NCBI GenBank assembly: GCA_947630585.1
Contig: CANRIE010000113.1
Location: forward strand, 1 to 19,161
DNA: 19,161 bases
Origin: an uncultured Bacilli bacterium
GTDB lineage: Bacteria; Bacillota_I; Bacilli_A; RF39; UBA660
Reading direction: 5' to 3'
The translations under genes were made by a program, and so were the position numbers. The stretch's first letter is position 1, and the number at the start of each line of letters is the position of its first letter. Under the pieces are notes generated by a model. It ran no database searches. It was not told the origin of the DNA and worked only from the letters and a program-made list of their open reading frames with translations. Below, one piece after another: positions 1-7,129 of the stretch.

Positions 1-203
1 TTAGTTCTTGCTTTTTGTGCTTTATTTGATATAATTATTTTTAGCTATTTTTTGAATGCAATTTCCTATTATATAAAGAAACAGAATCCTTCTGTCCTAT
101 AATTAATTGTAGGTTTATTTATTATTTCAATAGCCATCAAATAAGCTTCTTCTGATTTTTTTAAAAGTGCTTCAATATATTTATTTAAATCTAATTTTTG
201 CAT
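1..203 (-). pseudogene. Decayed DUF3644-like gene, 5' part only, continues off the left edge
   Basis: An ATG at 203 follows an AAAAGGAG ribosome site about 10 nt upstream and opens a 44-codon frame ending in TAA at 69-71. The peptide runs MQKLDLNKYIEALLKKSEEA and later KPTINYRTEGFCFFI. As I recall the family, this matches the amino end of DUF3644 proteins (KSxEAxLxAxEIxNxPTIxYRxEGFxFFI), which then continue with a CNAWELMLKA-type segment. Here that point carries two stops in a row, and the same frame continues as EIAFKK, another stop, then IIISNKAQKART to the window edge. That looks like the family sequence with a small deletion and accumulated stops. DUF3644 proteins are of uncertain function; some are found near defence genes. 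Alternatively this is a real 44-aa peptide. The family match is from memory and was not searched. Confidence 0.5.
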
Positions 204-232
204 TTAGTGTCATCTCCTTTTATTAACTTAAT

Positions 233-241
233 ATTATATCA
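233..241 (-). promoter_or_regulatory. Extended -10 promoter of the DUF3644 remnant
   Basis: Reading leftwards, TGATATAAT (a perfect TATAAT with an upstream TG) lies about 30 nt before the ATG at 203. No good -35 hexamer is visible at 16-18 nt, as expected for an extended -10 promoter. It separates the remnant from the upstream terminator at 281-308. Confidence 0.5.
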
Positions 242-280
242 TGTTTATGATAATTTATATACAATTTTATTAAAAAATAT

Positions 281-308
281 AAAAAAAGAAGATTTAATTT
301 TATCTTCT
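281..308 (-). terminator. Intrinsic terminator of the lepA-hemW-HD operon
   Basis: On the minus strand AGAAGAT (308-302 on the plus strand) pairs with ATCTTCT (293-287) around an 8-nt A/T loop and is followed by a run of six to seven T. The hairpin begins inside the TAG stop codon of the HD-domain gene, so the coding region and terminator overlap. Confidence 0.75.
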
Positions 309-888
309 ATTCAATTATATTATTATCATTATCAAACTTTATATTTAAGAACTTTCGACTTGCTAGATAATCACACATATGAACAAAGTTTTCATATTTA
401 GTTTTTGGAACTGGTAAGATTTCATTACCATCATAATCTTTGTTCCAAGGACCCATATGGGATTCAATTACTTTACCAACAAAGATAACTTGGGAATCAG
501 TTAATTCTAATTTATCTTTATTTTTTATTATAAAGTTTTTAATTAAAGTTGGATGATCTACTTGGGTATACCGGTTGTGTTCTAAGCCACTTTTTAATCC
601 ATCATGTAAAATTAAAGCCATTATCATTAAATCAGATTCATCAGTCGTATACTTATTGCCAATAACCGGATCCATTAATAATTCATGAGCAATCCGAACG
701 GCTGCTTTTACATGCCTGACTAGTCCTGCTTGCCCTAACGTAAATTCAGGATGATACTTGCCAGTTGATGATGCAGGTATCTCAAAAAAATAATCTGGAA
801 GTAAACTAATCATCACTTCACATGATTTCCTAATTTTAGGATTTTTTATAAATTCTAATTCTTTTTTAAAATATTCAATTTTTTCCAT
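307..888 (-). CDS. HD-domain metal-dependent phosphohydrolase, 193 aa
   Basis: A predicted cytosolic hydrolase of the HD superfamily, whose members cleave phosphate esters of nucleotides or act as nucleases. The expected metal ligands are visible: His59 in GLVRHVKAA, the His95-Asp96 doublet in ALILHDG, further histidines at 104, 112 and 144 (ESHMGPW), and Asp173 in MCDYLASR. The spacing resembles the HD part of YhaM-type 3'-5' exonucleases, but the protein lacks the OB-fold domain that YhaM carries, so the substrate is unknown. The ATG at 888 sits 8 nt after GGAG, and that site lies in the last codons of hemW, whose stop is only 2 nt upstream. Translation is therefore probably coupled to hemW. 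It is the last gene of the lepA operon and ends in an overlapping terminator. The family call is firm; the function is not. Confidence 0.8.
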   Translation of the reverse strand: MEKIEYFKKELEFIKNPKIRKSCEVMISLLPDYFFEIPASSTGKYHPEFTLGQAGLVRHVKAAVRIAHELLMDPVIGNKYTTDESDLMIMALILHDGLKSGLEHNRYTQVDHPTLIKNFIIKNKDKLELTDSQVIFVGKVIESHMGPWNKDYDGNEILPVPKTKYENFVHMCDYLASRKFLNIKFDNDNNIIE

Positions 889-890
889 AA

Positions 891-1982
891 CTACTCTCCT
901 ACAAAATTTATTAAAATATTATTTTCAACATATATTTTATCATAACTTACGAATATATTTCCATCTTTATCAATTAATTTTTTATCTTTTATTAATTCTT
1001 TAATATTATATAAACTATCTAATTCAACTTGATATCTATTAAAAAATTCCTTCTTATTAATGCCCTTAATTTTTCTAAAACCTAAAATTAAAGCATAAGA
1101 TAATATATCTTTATAACTTAATTCTTCGATTTCTCTAAAGTAATTGCCAAGCTTATATTTATTTAAATTATTAGTATTAGTTATTCTAGTATTCCCAATA
1201 AAACTTGCAGCCGAAAGACCAAATCCATAATACTCTTCATTATTCCAATAAACTAAGTTATGTTTAGATTCAAATCCAACTTTCGCAAAGTTTGAAACTT
1301 CATAATGAACATAACCATGACTTTTTAAAGTATTACTAATTAACTCATACATTAAATAGTCTAAATCTTCATTTATTTCATTCTCACCTTTTATTTTTAA
1401 AATCGTATTATCTTCAATCATCAAAGAATAAGTTGAGATATGAGAAACATTTAAACTTAAAATATTTTCTAAATCAAGTTTCACGTCATCTAAAGTTTCA
1501 TCTTTTAAAGCATAGATTAAATCAACATTGATGTTATTAAAACCATACTTTTTTAGTAATGCTATTTTTTCTTTTACTAAGTTAAAGTCGTGATGTCTTC
1601 CTAGATAATTTAAAAACTTTTCATTAGTTGCTTCAAGTCCCATACTAATTCGGTTAACCTTATTATCTTTAAATAATTTTATTTTTTCAAGAGTTAAATT
1701 TTCAGGATTTACTTCAATTGTAAATTCGTAATCTTTATCTAGTTTAAATATTTTAATTATTTGAAATAATCTTTCTAGTTCTAAAATATCTAAAGAGCTT
1801 GGAGTACCCCCTCCTATATATAAAGTTTTAATAATTTCTCCTTGGTATCTTGTTTTTATTTCTTTTTCTAAACTATTTAAGTAATCACTTGTCATATTTT
1901 TATCATAGTAAAATTTGGTGAAAGCACAATAAGTACAAATATGACTACAAAAAGGAATATGAATGTAAACGGAACTAGTCAT
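891..1982 (-). CDS. hemW: Radical-SAM heme chaperone HemW (HemN-like)
   Basis: This 363-aa protein starts with the radical SAM cluster motif Cys12-x3-Cys16-x2-Cys19 followed by AF, then GGGTP at 57-61, and carries a HemN-type C-terminal region. The residue two after the third cysteine is Phe, not the fourth Cys typical of genuine oxygen-independent coproporphyrinogen oxidase HemN. This marks the HemW branch, which binds heme and is thought to deliver it to apoproteins. Many Firmicutes carry hemW next to lepA, as here. The ATG at 1982 overlaps the end of lepA by 8 nt, so the two are co-translated. No heme-synthesis gene is in the window. Length is near the family norm (about 370-380 aa). Confidence 0.92.
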   Translation of the reverse strand: MTSSVYIHIPFCSHICTYCAFTKFYYDKNMTSDYLNSLEKEIKTRYQGEIIKTLYIGGGTPSSLDILELERLFQIIKIFKLDKDYEFTIEVNPENLTLEKIKLFKDNKVNRISMGLEATNEKFLNYLGRHHDFNLVKEKIALLKKYGFNNINVDLIYALKDETLDDVKLDLENILSLNVSHISTYSLMIEDNTILKIKGENEINEDLDYLMYELISNTLKSHGYVHYEVSNFAKVGFESKHNLVYWNNEEYYGFGLSAASFIGNTRITNTNNLNKYKLGNYFREIEELSYKDILSYALILGFRKIKGINKKEFFNRYQVELDSLYNIKELIKDKKLIDKDGNIFVSYDKIYVENNILINFVGE

Positions 1983-3780
1983 TTATTTCCTCATCACTTA
2001 AAACTGTTAAGAACGCTTCTTGAGGTATTTCAACATTACCTATTTGTTTCATCCGTTTTTTTCCTTCTTTTTGTTTTTCAAGTAATTTCTTTTTTCTAGA
2101 AACATCTCCACCATAGCATTTCGCAAGTACATCCTTGCGCATTGCTTTAATGTCGGCGCGAGCAATTACCTTGGATCCAATTGCGGCTTGAATTGGAACA
2201 ACAAATAATTGTCTTGGAATAACAGCTTTTAAGTTATTAACAACTACTTTTCCTTTATTATAAGCAAAATCTTTATGAACAATTGTTGATAAAGCATCAA
2301 CTAAAACACCATTTACTAAAATATCCATTTTAACTAAGTTACTTGGTTTATAACCAATTACTTGATAATCAAATGATGCATAACCTTTACTAATGCTTTT
2401 TAATTTATCAAAGAAATCATAAACAATTTCTGATAAGGGTAGTTCATAATGTAAGATTGCCCTTTCAGGAGTTATATACTCTAAAGTTTTATAAATTCCT
2501 CGTTTATTTTGACATAGTTCCATTAGGGACCCTATATACTCACTAGGAGTAAAAATATTAGTTAAAATATAAGGTTCACTTATAGTTTTAATTTTTGTTA
2601 TATCAGGTAATTTCTGAGGGGAATCAATTTTTACAATCTCGCCATCGGTTTTTAAAACTTCGTAGACAACTGATGGTGATGTGGCAATCAAATTTAGATT
2701 AAATTCACGTTCTAACCTCTCTTCAATTACATCCATATGTAAAAGTCCTAAGAACCCACATCGAAAACCAAAACCTAAAGCTTCACTTGTTTCCGGTTCA
2801 AAAGTTAAGCTAGCATCATTTAAGGCTAATTTTTCTAAGGCATCTCGTAAATCATTGTATTTATTAGTCTCAGTTGGATAAAGACCCGTGAAAACAACTT
2901 GTTGCATTGGTTTATAACCTGGTAAGGGTTCTAAGCACGGATTTTTCGAGTTTGTAATCGTATCTCCAACTTTAACATCACTGATATTTTTAACGGATGC
3001 CGCGATATACCCAACTTCCCCACTTGCAATGGCATCTACTTTTTGAAAATTTGGGTTATAGACAAATAATTCGGTTACTTCATAAGTTGAACCAGTTTCC
3101 ATAAATTCAATCTTGTCATGAACTTTTAATTCTCCGTCAACAACTCGGGCTAAAGTTAACACGCCCCGATATGAATCATATAAACTATCAAATATTAAGG
3201 CTTTTAAAGGTAACTCAGGATTTCCCTTTGGTGCTGGCACTCTTAAAATTAAGGCTTCCATTAACTCTTCTATTCCAACACCTGTTTTCGCACTAACTAA
3301 AATTATCTCGTCTTCTTGAAATCCAAAAGTATCAATTAATTCTTGTTTTACTAAAGGTACATCAGCACTTGGTAAATCAATTTTATTAATAACCGGGATA
3401 ATTGTTAAGTTATTATCAAGAGCTAAATACATATTAGCAATTGTTTGAGCTTCAATTCCTTGCGTTGCATCAACAACTAATATGGCTCCATCACTTGCAG
3501 CAAGACTCCTGCTTACCTCATATGAAAAGTCAACATGGCCTGGAGTATCAATTAAATTTAAAGTATAATCTTCTCCCTTATAATTATAATTAAGCCTCAC
3601 GGTATTTAATTTAATTGTTATTCCTCTTTCTCTTTCAATATCCATACTATCAAGCATTTGCTCTTTAGATTCTCTTTTACTAACCGCGTTAGTTATTTCT
3701 AAAATTCTATCTGCAAGAGTTGATTTTCCATGGTCAATATGAGCAATAATTGAGAAATTTCTAATTTTTTCTTGTTTCAT
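1975..3780 (-). CDS. lepA: Elongation factor 4 (LepA), ribosome back-translocating GTPase
   Basis: A translational GTPase of about 601 aa. From the chosen start, G1 is AHIDHGKS (13-20), G2 RGITI (52-56), G3 DTPGH (78-82), G4 NKID (132-135) and G5 SAK (163-165). They are followed by the EF-G-like domains II, III and V and the LepA-specific C-terminal region with KCYGGDVSRKKKLLEKQK. LepA acts on stalled or mispositioned ribosomes and on 30S biogenesis. A GTG at 3789 would add three residues (MMF), but the ATG at 3780 is preceded by AAGTGATG, which pairs with the 16S tail, and its product MKQEKIRNFSIIAHIDHGKS matches the usual start. It is the first gene of the lepA-hemW-HD operon and follows the ligA terminator. 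Confidence 0.97.
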   Translation of the reverse strand: MKQEKIRNFSIIAHIDHGKSTLADRILEITNAVSKRESKEQMLDSMDIERERGITIKLNTVRLNYNYKGEDYTLNLIDTPGHVDFSYEVSRSLAASDGAILVVDATQGIEAQTIANMYLALDNNLTIIPVINKIDLPSADVPLVKQELIDTFGFQEDEIILVSAKTGVGIEELMEALILRVPAPKGNPELPLKALIFDSLYDSYRGVLTLARVVDGELKVHDKIEFMETGSTYEVTELFVYNPNFQKVDAIASGEVGYIAASVKNISDVKVGDTITNSKNPCLEPLPGYKPMQQVVFTGLYPTETNKYNDLRDALEKLALNDASLTFEPETSEALGFGFRCGFLGLLHMDVIEERLEREFNLNLIATSPSVVYEVLKTDGEIVKIDSPQKLPDITKIKTISEPYILTNIFTPSEYIGSLMELCQNKRGIYKTLEYITPERAILHYELPLSEIVYDFFDKLKSISKGYASFDYQVIGYKPSNLVKMDILVNGVLVDALSTIVHKDFAYNKGKVVVNNLKAVIPRQLFVVPIQAAIGSKVIARADIKAMRKDVLAKCYGGDVSRKKKLLEKQKEGKKRMKQIGNVEIPQEAFLTVLSDEEIND

Positions 3781-3796
3781 AAACATCACTTAATAT

Positions 3797-3819
3797 ATTT
3801 TATCATAGTTTTCTAAAAA
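3797..3819 (-). promoter_or_regulatory. Probable lepA promoter
   Basis: On the minus strand TGATAAAAT (extended -10, hexamer at 3802-3797) lies about 17 nt before the lepA ATG. A TTGATT box is 15 nt upstream of the hexamer, which is short, so recognition may rest on the extended -10. It lies after the ligA terminator, which supports a separate lepA transcript. Confidence 0.5.
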
Positions 3820-3843
3820 TCAACTAACTTTTTTTTACTTTTG

Positions 3844-3869
3844 AAAAAACTTTACTATTTCTAGTAAAG
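3844..3869 (-). terminator. Intrinsic terminator after ligA
   Basis: CTTTACTA-GAAA-TAGTAAAG is an uninterrupted 8-bp stem with a GAAA tetraloop, followed by six T, all read on the minus strand. It starts 3 nt after the ligA stop codon and closes the pcrA-ligA operon. Confidence 0.9.
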
Positions 3870-3872
3870 ATT

Positions 3873-5858
3873 TTAATTTTTAAGCATATCTAATATTTCT
3901 TCTTCATTTAATATTGGAATATCTAAAGTTATTGCTTTATCATATTTACTACCTGGATTTTCTCCTAGAACTAAGTAATCAGTTTTACGACTTACGGATT
4001 CTATAACTTTTCCACCATTCGTAATTATCATATCTTTAAGCTCATCTCTTTTAATATTAAGAGTTCCAGTTATAACAAAACTTTTATCTTTAATTTTAGA
4101 GTTTTCAACAACTTTTCCTAAATATTTCATATTAAGTCCTAAGTCTTTTAATTCTTGAATTAATTGTTGATTATCAGGATTATCAAAATATTCTCTTAGA
4201 CTTTTAGCAATAATAGAACCAATATCTTGAATGCTATTTAATTCTTCAAAACTTGCAGACATTAAAGAATCCATATCAACAAATTTTCTGGCAAGAATCG
4301 TTGCTGTTTTAAAACCAACATGTCTAATTCCAAGTGCAAATAAAAGTCTTTCTAAGGAATTTTTCTTAGATTCTTCTACTTCATTTAATAAGTTCTGAAC
4401 ACTTTTTTCTCCATATCCTTCAAGAAGCATTAACTCATTTTTATATTTCTCTAAATGATAAAAGTCAGGAATTCGTTTTACAAAGCCTAAATTATACATA
4501 TCTTCAACAATTCGTTCACCAAAGCCATTTAAGTTCATAGCACCCTTAGATGCAAAGTGAATTAAAGATTCAATATGTTTAGCATCGCATTTTTTATTAA
4601 CACAATAATAATTACTATCTTTTTGAACAAGTGCCTCGCCGCAGATTGGACACTTGTCAGTCATTTTAAATGGAACTTCCGTGCCTGTTCTTCTTTCGTA
4701 TTTAACGCTTTCAACTCTTGGAATAACGTCCCCGGCTTTAATAATTACAACATAGTCTCCAACTCTAATGTCTTTTTCTAAAACATATTCTTCATTATGA
4801 AGAGTAGCTTTGGAGATAGTTGAACCCATGACACTTACGGGCTCTAATAAAGCATTAGGAGTTACTTGCCCAGTTCTTCCAACCGTAAAAATAATATCTT
4901 TTAATTTAGTTACAACTTCTTCTGGTGGAAACTTGTAAGCAGTTGCCCATTTTGGATATTTAACTGTACTTCCAAGTCGCATTTGGTCTTTGATATTATT
5001 AAGTTTAATAACTACTCCATCAATATCATAAGGAAGATTAGGTCGTTCTTTAGTTTTTCTTGCAATATAATCAAGAATACCTCGGACGCCATCCACAATT
5101 TCATTATTAGGATTAGTAACAAATCCTAACTTTTTCATAAATTCTAAAGCTTCATAATGAGTATTAAGATTATAGTCAAGAGGATTTGGTAAGTGATACA
5201 AGAAAGCATCAAGATTTCTTTTGGCAGCTATACTACTATCTAATTGTCTTATCGAGCCACTTGCTAAATTCCTAGCATTTTTAAATGGCTCTAACCCTTC
5301 CTTGATTCTTTCTTCATTTAATTTTTCTAATGTTTTTTTACTAATGTAAATCTCGCCTCTTACTTCAATATCAATAGGTTCTTTTAATTTTAAAGGAATC
5401 GTTTTTATAGTTTTAACATTATCTGTTATATCTTCCCCTACTACGCCATTTCCTCTTGTTGCCCCATACTTAAGCTCTCCTTTTTCATATTTTAAAGAAA
5501 CACTTAACCCATCAATTTTAAGTTCACAAACATACCTTGGATTAATATTTTCTTTTTTTATCCGATTGTCAAAGGCAATTATATCAGATTCTGTAAAAAC
5601 ATTAGAAAGTGATAGCATCGGAAGTTCATGAGTAATTTTAGCAAAACTATCATTGACTTTCCCTCCAACTCTTTTAGTTGGTGAATTAGCATCAACCAAG
5701 TCCGGATACATCTCTTCAAGTTTTAATAATTCTTGCATTAACCTATCATATTCACTATCATCAACACTTGGATTATCTAATGTATAATATTCATAATTTA
5801 ATTGATTAAGAATTTCAATTAATTCTTGCATTCGTTTTAGAGCTTTTTCTTCATTCAT
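3873..5858 (-). CDS. ligA: NAD+-dependent DNA ligase LigA
   Basis: The replicative ligase, which seals nicks (Okazaki fragments, repair patches) using NAD+. All family parts are present in 661 aa: the Ia domain with YEYYTLDNPSVDDSEYD (about 22-38), the adenylation lysine Lys114 in CELKIDG, the OB fold, a four-cysteine zinc finger (Cys403, 406, 419, 424), helix-hairpin-helix repeats (about 440-580) and a C-terminal BRCT domain (about 585-661, SFVITGTL). The ATG at 5858 follows GAGGGGA by 8 nt and overlaps the upstream lipoprotein gene by 8 nt. It is last in the pcrA operon. pcrA and ligA are neighbours in many Firmicutes; here two genes lie between them. Confidence 0.98.
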   Translation of the reverse strand: MNEEKALKRMQELIEILNQLNYEYYTLDNPSVDDSEYDRLMQELLKLEEMYPDLVDANSPTKRVGGKVNDSFAKITHELPMLSLSNVFTESDIIAFDNRIKKENINPRYVCELKIDGLSVSLKYEKGELKYGATRGNGVVGEDITDNVKTIKTIPLKLKEPIDIEVRGEIYISKKTLEKLNEERIKEGLEPFKNARNLASGSIRQLDSSIAAKRNLDAFLYHLPNPLDYNLNTHYEALEFMKKLGFVTNPNNEIVDGVRGILDYIARKTKERPNLPYDIDGVVIKLNNIKDQMRLGSTVKYPKWATAYKFPPEEVVTKLKDIIFTVGRTGQVTPNALLEPVSVMGSTISKATLHNEEYVLEKDIRVGDYVVIIKAGDVIPRVESVKYERRTGTEVPFKMTDKCPICGEALVQKDSNYYCVNKKCDAKHIESLIHFASKGAMNLNGFGERIVEDMYNLGFVKRIPDFYHLEKYKNELMLLEGYGEKSVQNLLNEVEESKKNSLERLLFALGIRHVGFKTATILARKFVDMDSLMSASFEELNSIQDIGSIIAKSLREYFDNPDNQQLIQELKDLGLNMKYLGKVVENSKIKDKSFVITGTLNIKRDELKDMIITNGGKVIESVSRKTDYLVLGENPGSKYDKAITLDIPILNEEEILDMLKN

Positions 5859-6234
5859 ATATTTTCCCCTCGATTTTCGTTATATCTTTAAAATCTTCTT
5901 CAAAAGTCATTGATAAATTAGTTGTTTCCGTATTTAAAGTGTCAAGTGAATATGGTCCATAGATAGTTCCATCAACATAATAAATCATATAATATTTTTC
6001 ATCTTCAAGTTTTAAACAAACAACATCACTATTGAATTTAAATTCTTTAATATTATAGTCTGTATCATTTATTTTAAATACTTCCTGGTCTTTATAAAGC
6101 ATGGTTGTATTATCTATATGTCTTATCTCGTACCCATCATACAAGGAAAAGGAAAAGTTTTTATTGCTACAAGCTGTTAAAAAGAAAAAAGAAAGCAACA
6201 TCACGAATAATGCAATTTTACTTCCATAAGTCAT
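5851..6234 (-). CDS. Small predicted lipoprotein, function unknown
   Basis: This 127-aa protein has a signal peptide: a short polar start (MTYGSK), a hydrophobic core ALFVMLLSFFF and a lipobox LTAC with the lipidated Cys22. It should therefore be anchored to the outer face of the membrane. The mature part (SNKNFSFSLYDGYEIRHIDN and onwards) has no motif I recognise. A TTG at 6255 could extend it upstream, but the good AAAGGAG site 9 nt before the ATG at 6234 would then lie inside the gene, so I prefer 6234. The start overlaps the nucleotidyltransferase gene by 17 nt and the end overlaps ligA by 8 nt. In Bacillus a lipoprotein gene (camS/yerH) follows ligA; this protein is much shorter and its homology is unproven. 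Confidence 0.75.
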   Translation of the reverse strand: MTYGSKIALFVMLLSFFFLTACSNKNFSFSLYDGYEIRHIDNTTMLYKDQEVFKINDTDYNIKEFKFNSDVVCLKLEDEKYYMIYYVDGTIYGPYSLDTLNTETTNLSMTFEEDFKDITKIEGKIYE

Positions 6235-7123
6235 TTGGGTATTCTCCTTTCTCAATTAATTTTTGAATTTCTTTAACAACCATATCTTTATCTTCTTTAT
6301 AAGTAACACCTAACCATTTAGCATTAGACTCTAAAATCTTAACTTTTCTGTTATTTTTAATCTCGCTAAAGACAACATCAGGAATTAGATACTCAGATTT
6401 TAGTAAATTGTCTTTATTAGTTTCAAAGAAATTAACAAGTCCATCCTCTAAAGCCTCAAACATTTTTTTAGTAAAACCAAAGAAATTCATTGAAACTAAA
6501 GAATTTGGCTCTACTTCAAAAGATTCTCTTCCGTCAAGTGGAGTTGCAATTATTTTATCATCTACTTTTTCAATTGATGACTCAATTATATTAGTTAAAT
6601 AACCATTTTCACTTTCACAAACTCCTCTTTTAACACTACCATTTTCAGTCATCGTATTAAATACTCTAAAAGCAACCATAGAATAGCAATCAGGATCATT
6701 ACTATTATCAAAGAATTCTTTAATTTTTAGATAAGCATCCCTTCCATAAAAATCATCAGAGTTAATCATGACAAAGTTTGAGTCAACAACCTTCCTTGCA
6801 GATAAAACAGCATGAGCAGTTCCCCAAGGTTTTACACGTTCACTTGGAACTATAACCCCTTCTGGTACATTATTTAAATCTTGAAATGCGTATTGAACCG
6901 GAATTTTCCCTTCAATTCTTTTTCCAACCGTTTCTCTAAATAATTCATAGTTTTCTTCCTTTATAATGAAAACTACTTTCGTAAATCCTGCTTGAATCGC
7001 ATCATAAATAGAATAATCAAGCAAGAATTCTCCATTAGGACCTATTGGTTCAACTTGCTTTAACCCTCCAAATCTTGAGCCCATTCCAGCCGCTAGTATT
7101 ACTAATGTTAATTCTTTTTTCAT
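6218..7123 (-). CDS. NTP_transferase-family nucleotidyltransferase (NDP-sugar pyrophosphorylase-like)
   Basis: A 301-aa cytosolic enzyme of the nucleotidyltransferase fold that activates sugar or polyol phosphates with an NTP. The nucleotide-binding signature LAAGMGSRFGGLKQ is at about 10-23, PNGEFLLDYSIYDAI follows, PWGTAHAVL is at 99-107, and the acidic metal-binding motif NSDDFYG is at 121-127. The substrate cannot be read from the sequence: it is unlike RmlA or GalU in detail and lacks the left-handed beta-helix of GlmU. Likely roles are in envelope or capsule precursor synthesis. The ATG at 7123 follows AAAGGTGTGATG and is 6 nt after the pcrA stop, so it is co-transcribed with pcrA. Confidence 0.85.
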   Translation of the reverse strand: MKKELTLVILAAGMGSRFGGLKQVEPIGPNGEFLLDYSIYDAIQAGFTKVVFIIKEENYELFRETVGKRIEGKIPVQYAFQDLNNVPEGVIVPSERVKPWGTAHAVLSARKVVDSNFVMINSDDFYGRDAYLKIKEFFDNSNDPDCYSMVAFRVFNTMTENGSVKRGVCESENGYLTNIIESSIEKVDDKIIATPLDGRESFEVEPNSLVSMNFFGFTKKMFEALEDGLVNFFETNKDNLLKSEYLIPDVVFSEIKNNRKVKILESNAKWLGVTYKEDKDMVVKEIQKLIEKGEYPNDLWK

Positions 7124-7129
7124 AATTCA

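Noticed and set aside
198..401. Plus-strand open frame of 67 codons at the left edge
   Set aside because: It crosses a promoter, a terminator and the end of the HD gene, with no ribosome site and Tyr/Leu-rich low-complexity sequence.
2681..2881. Plus-strand open frames opposite lepA, ligA, pcrA, rnr and others
   Set aside because: They lie fully inside well-supported minus-strand genes, lack ribosome sites and show low-complexity Ser/Lys/Asn composition typical of antisense frames.
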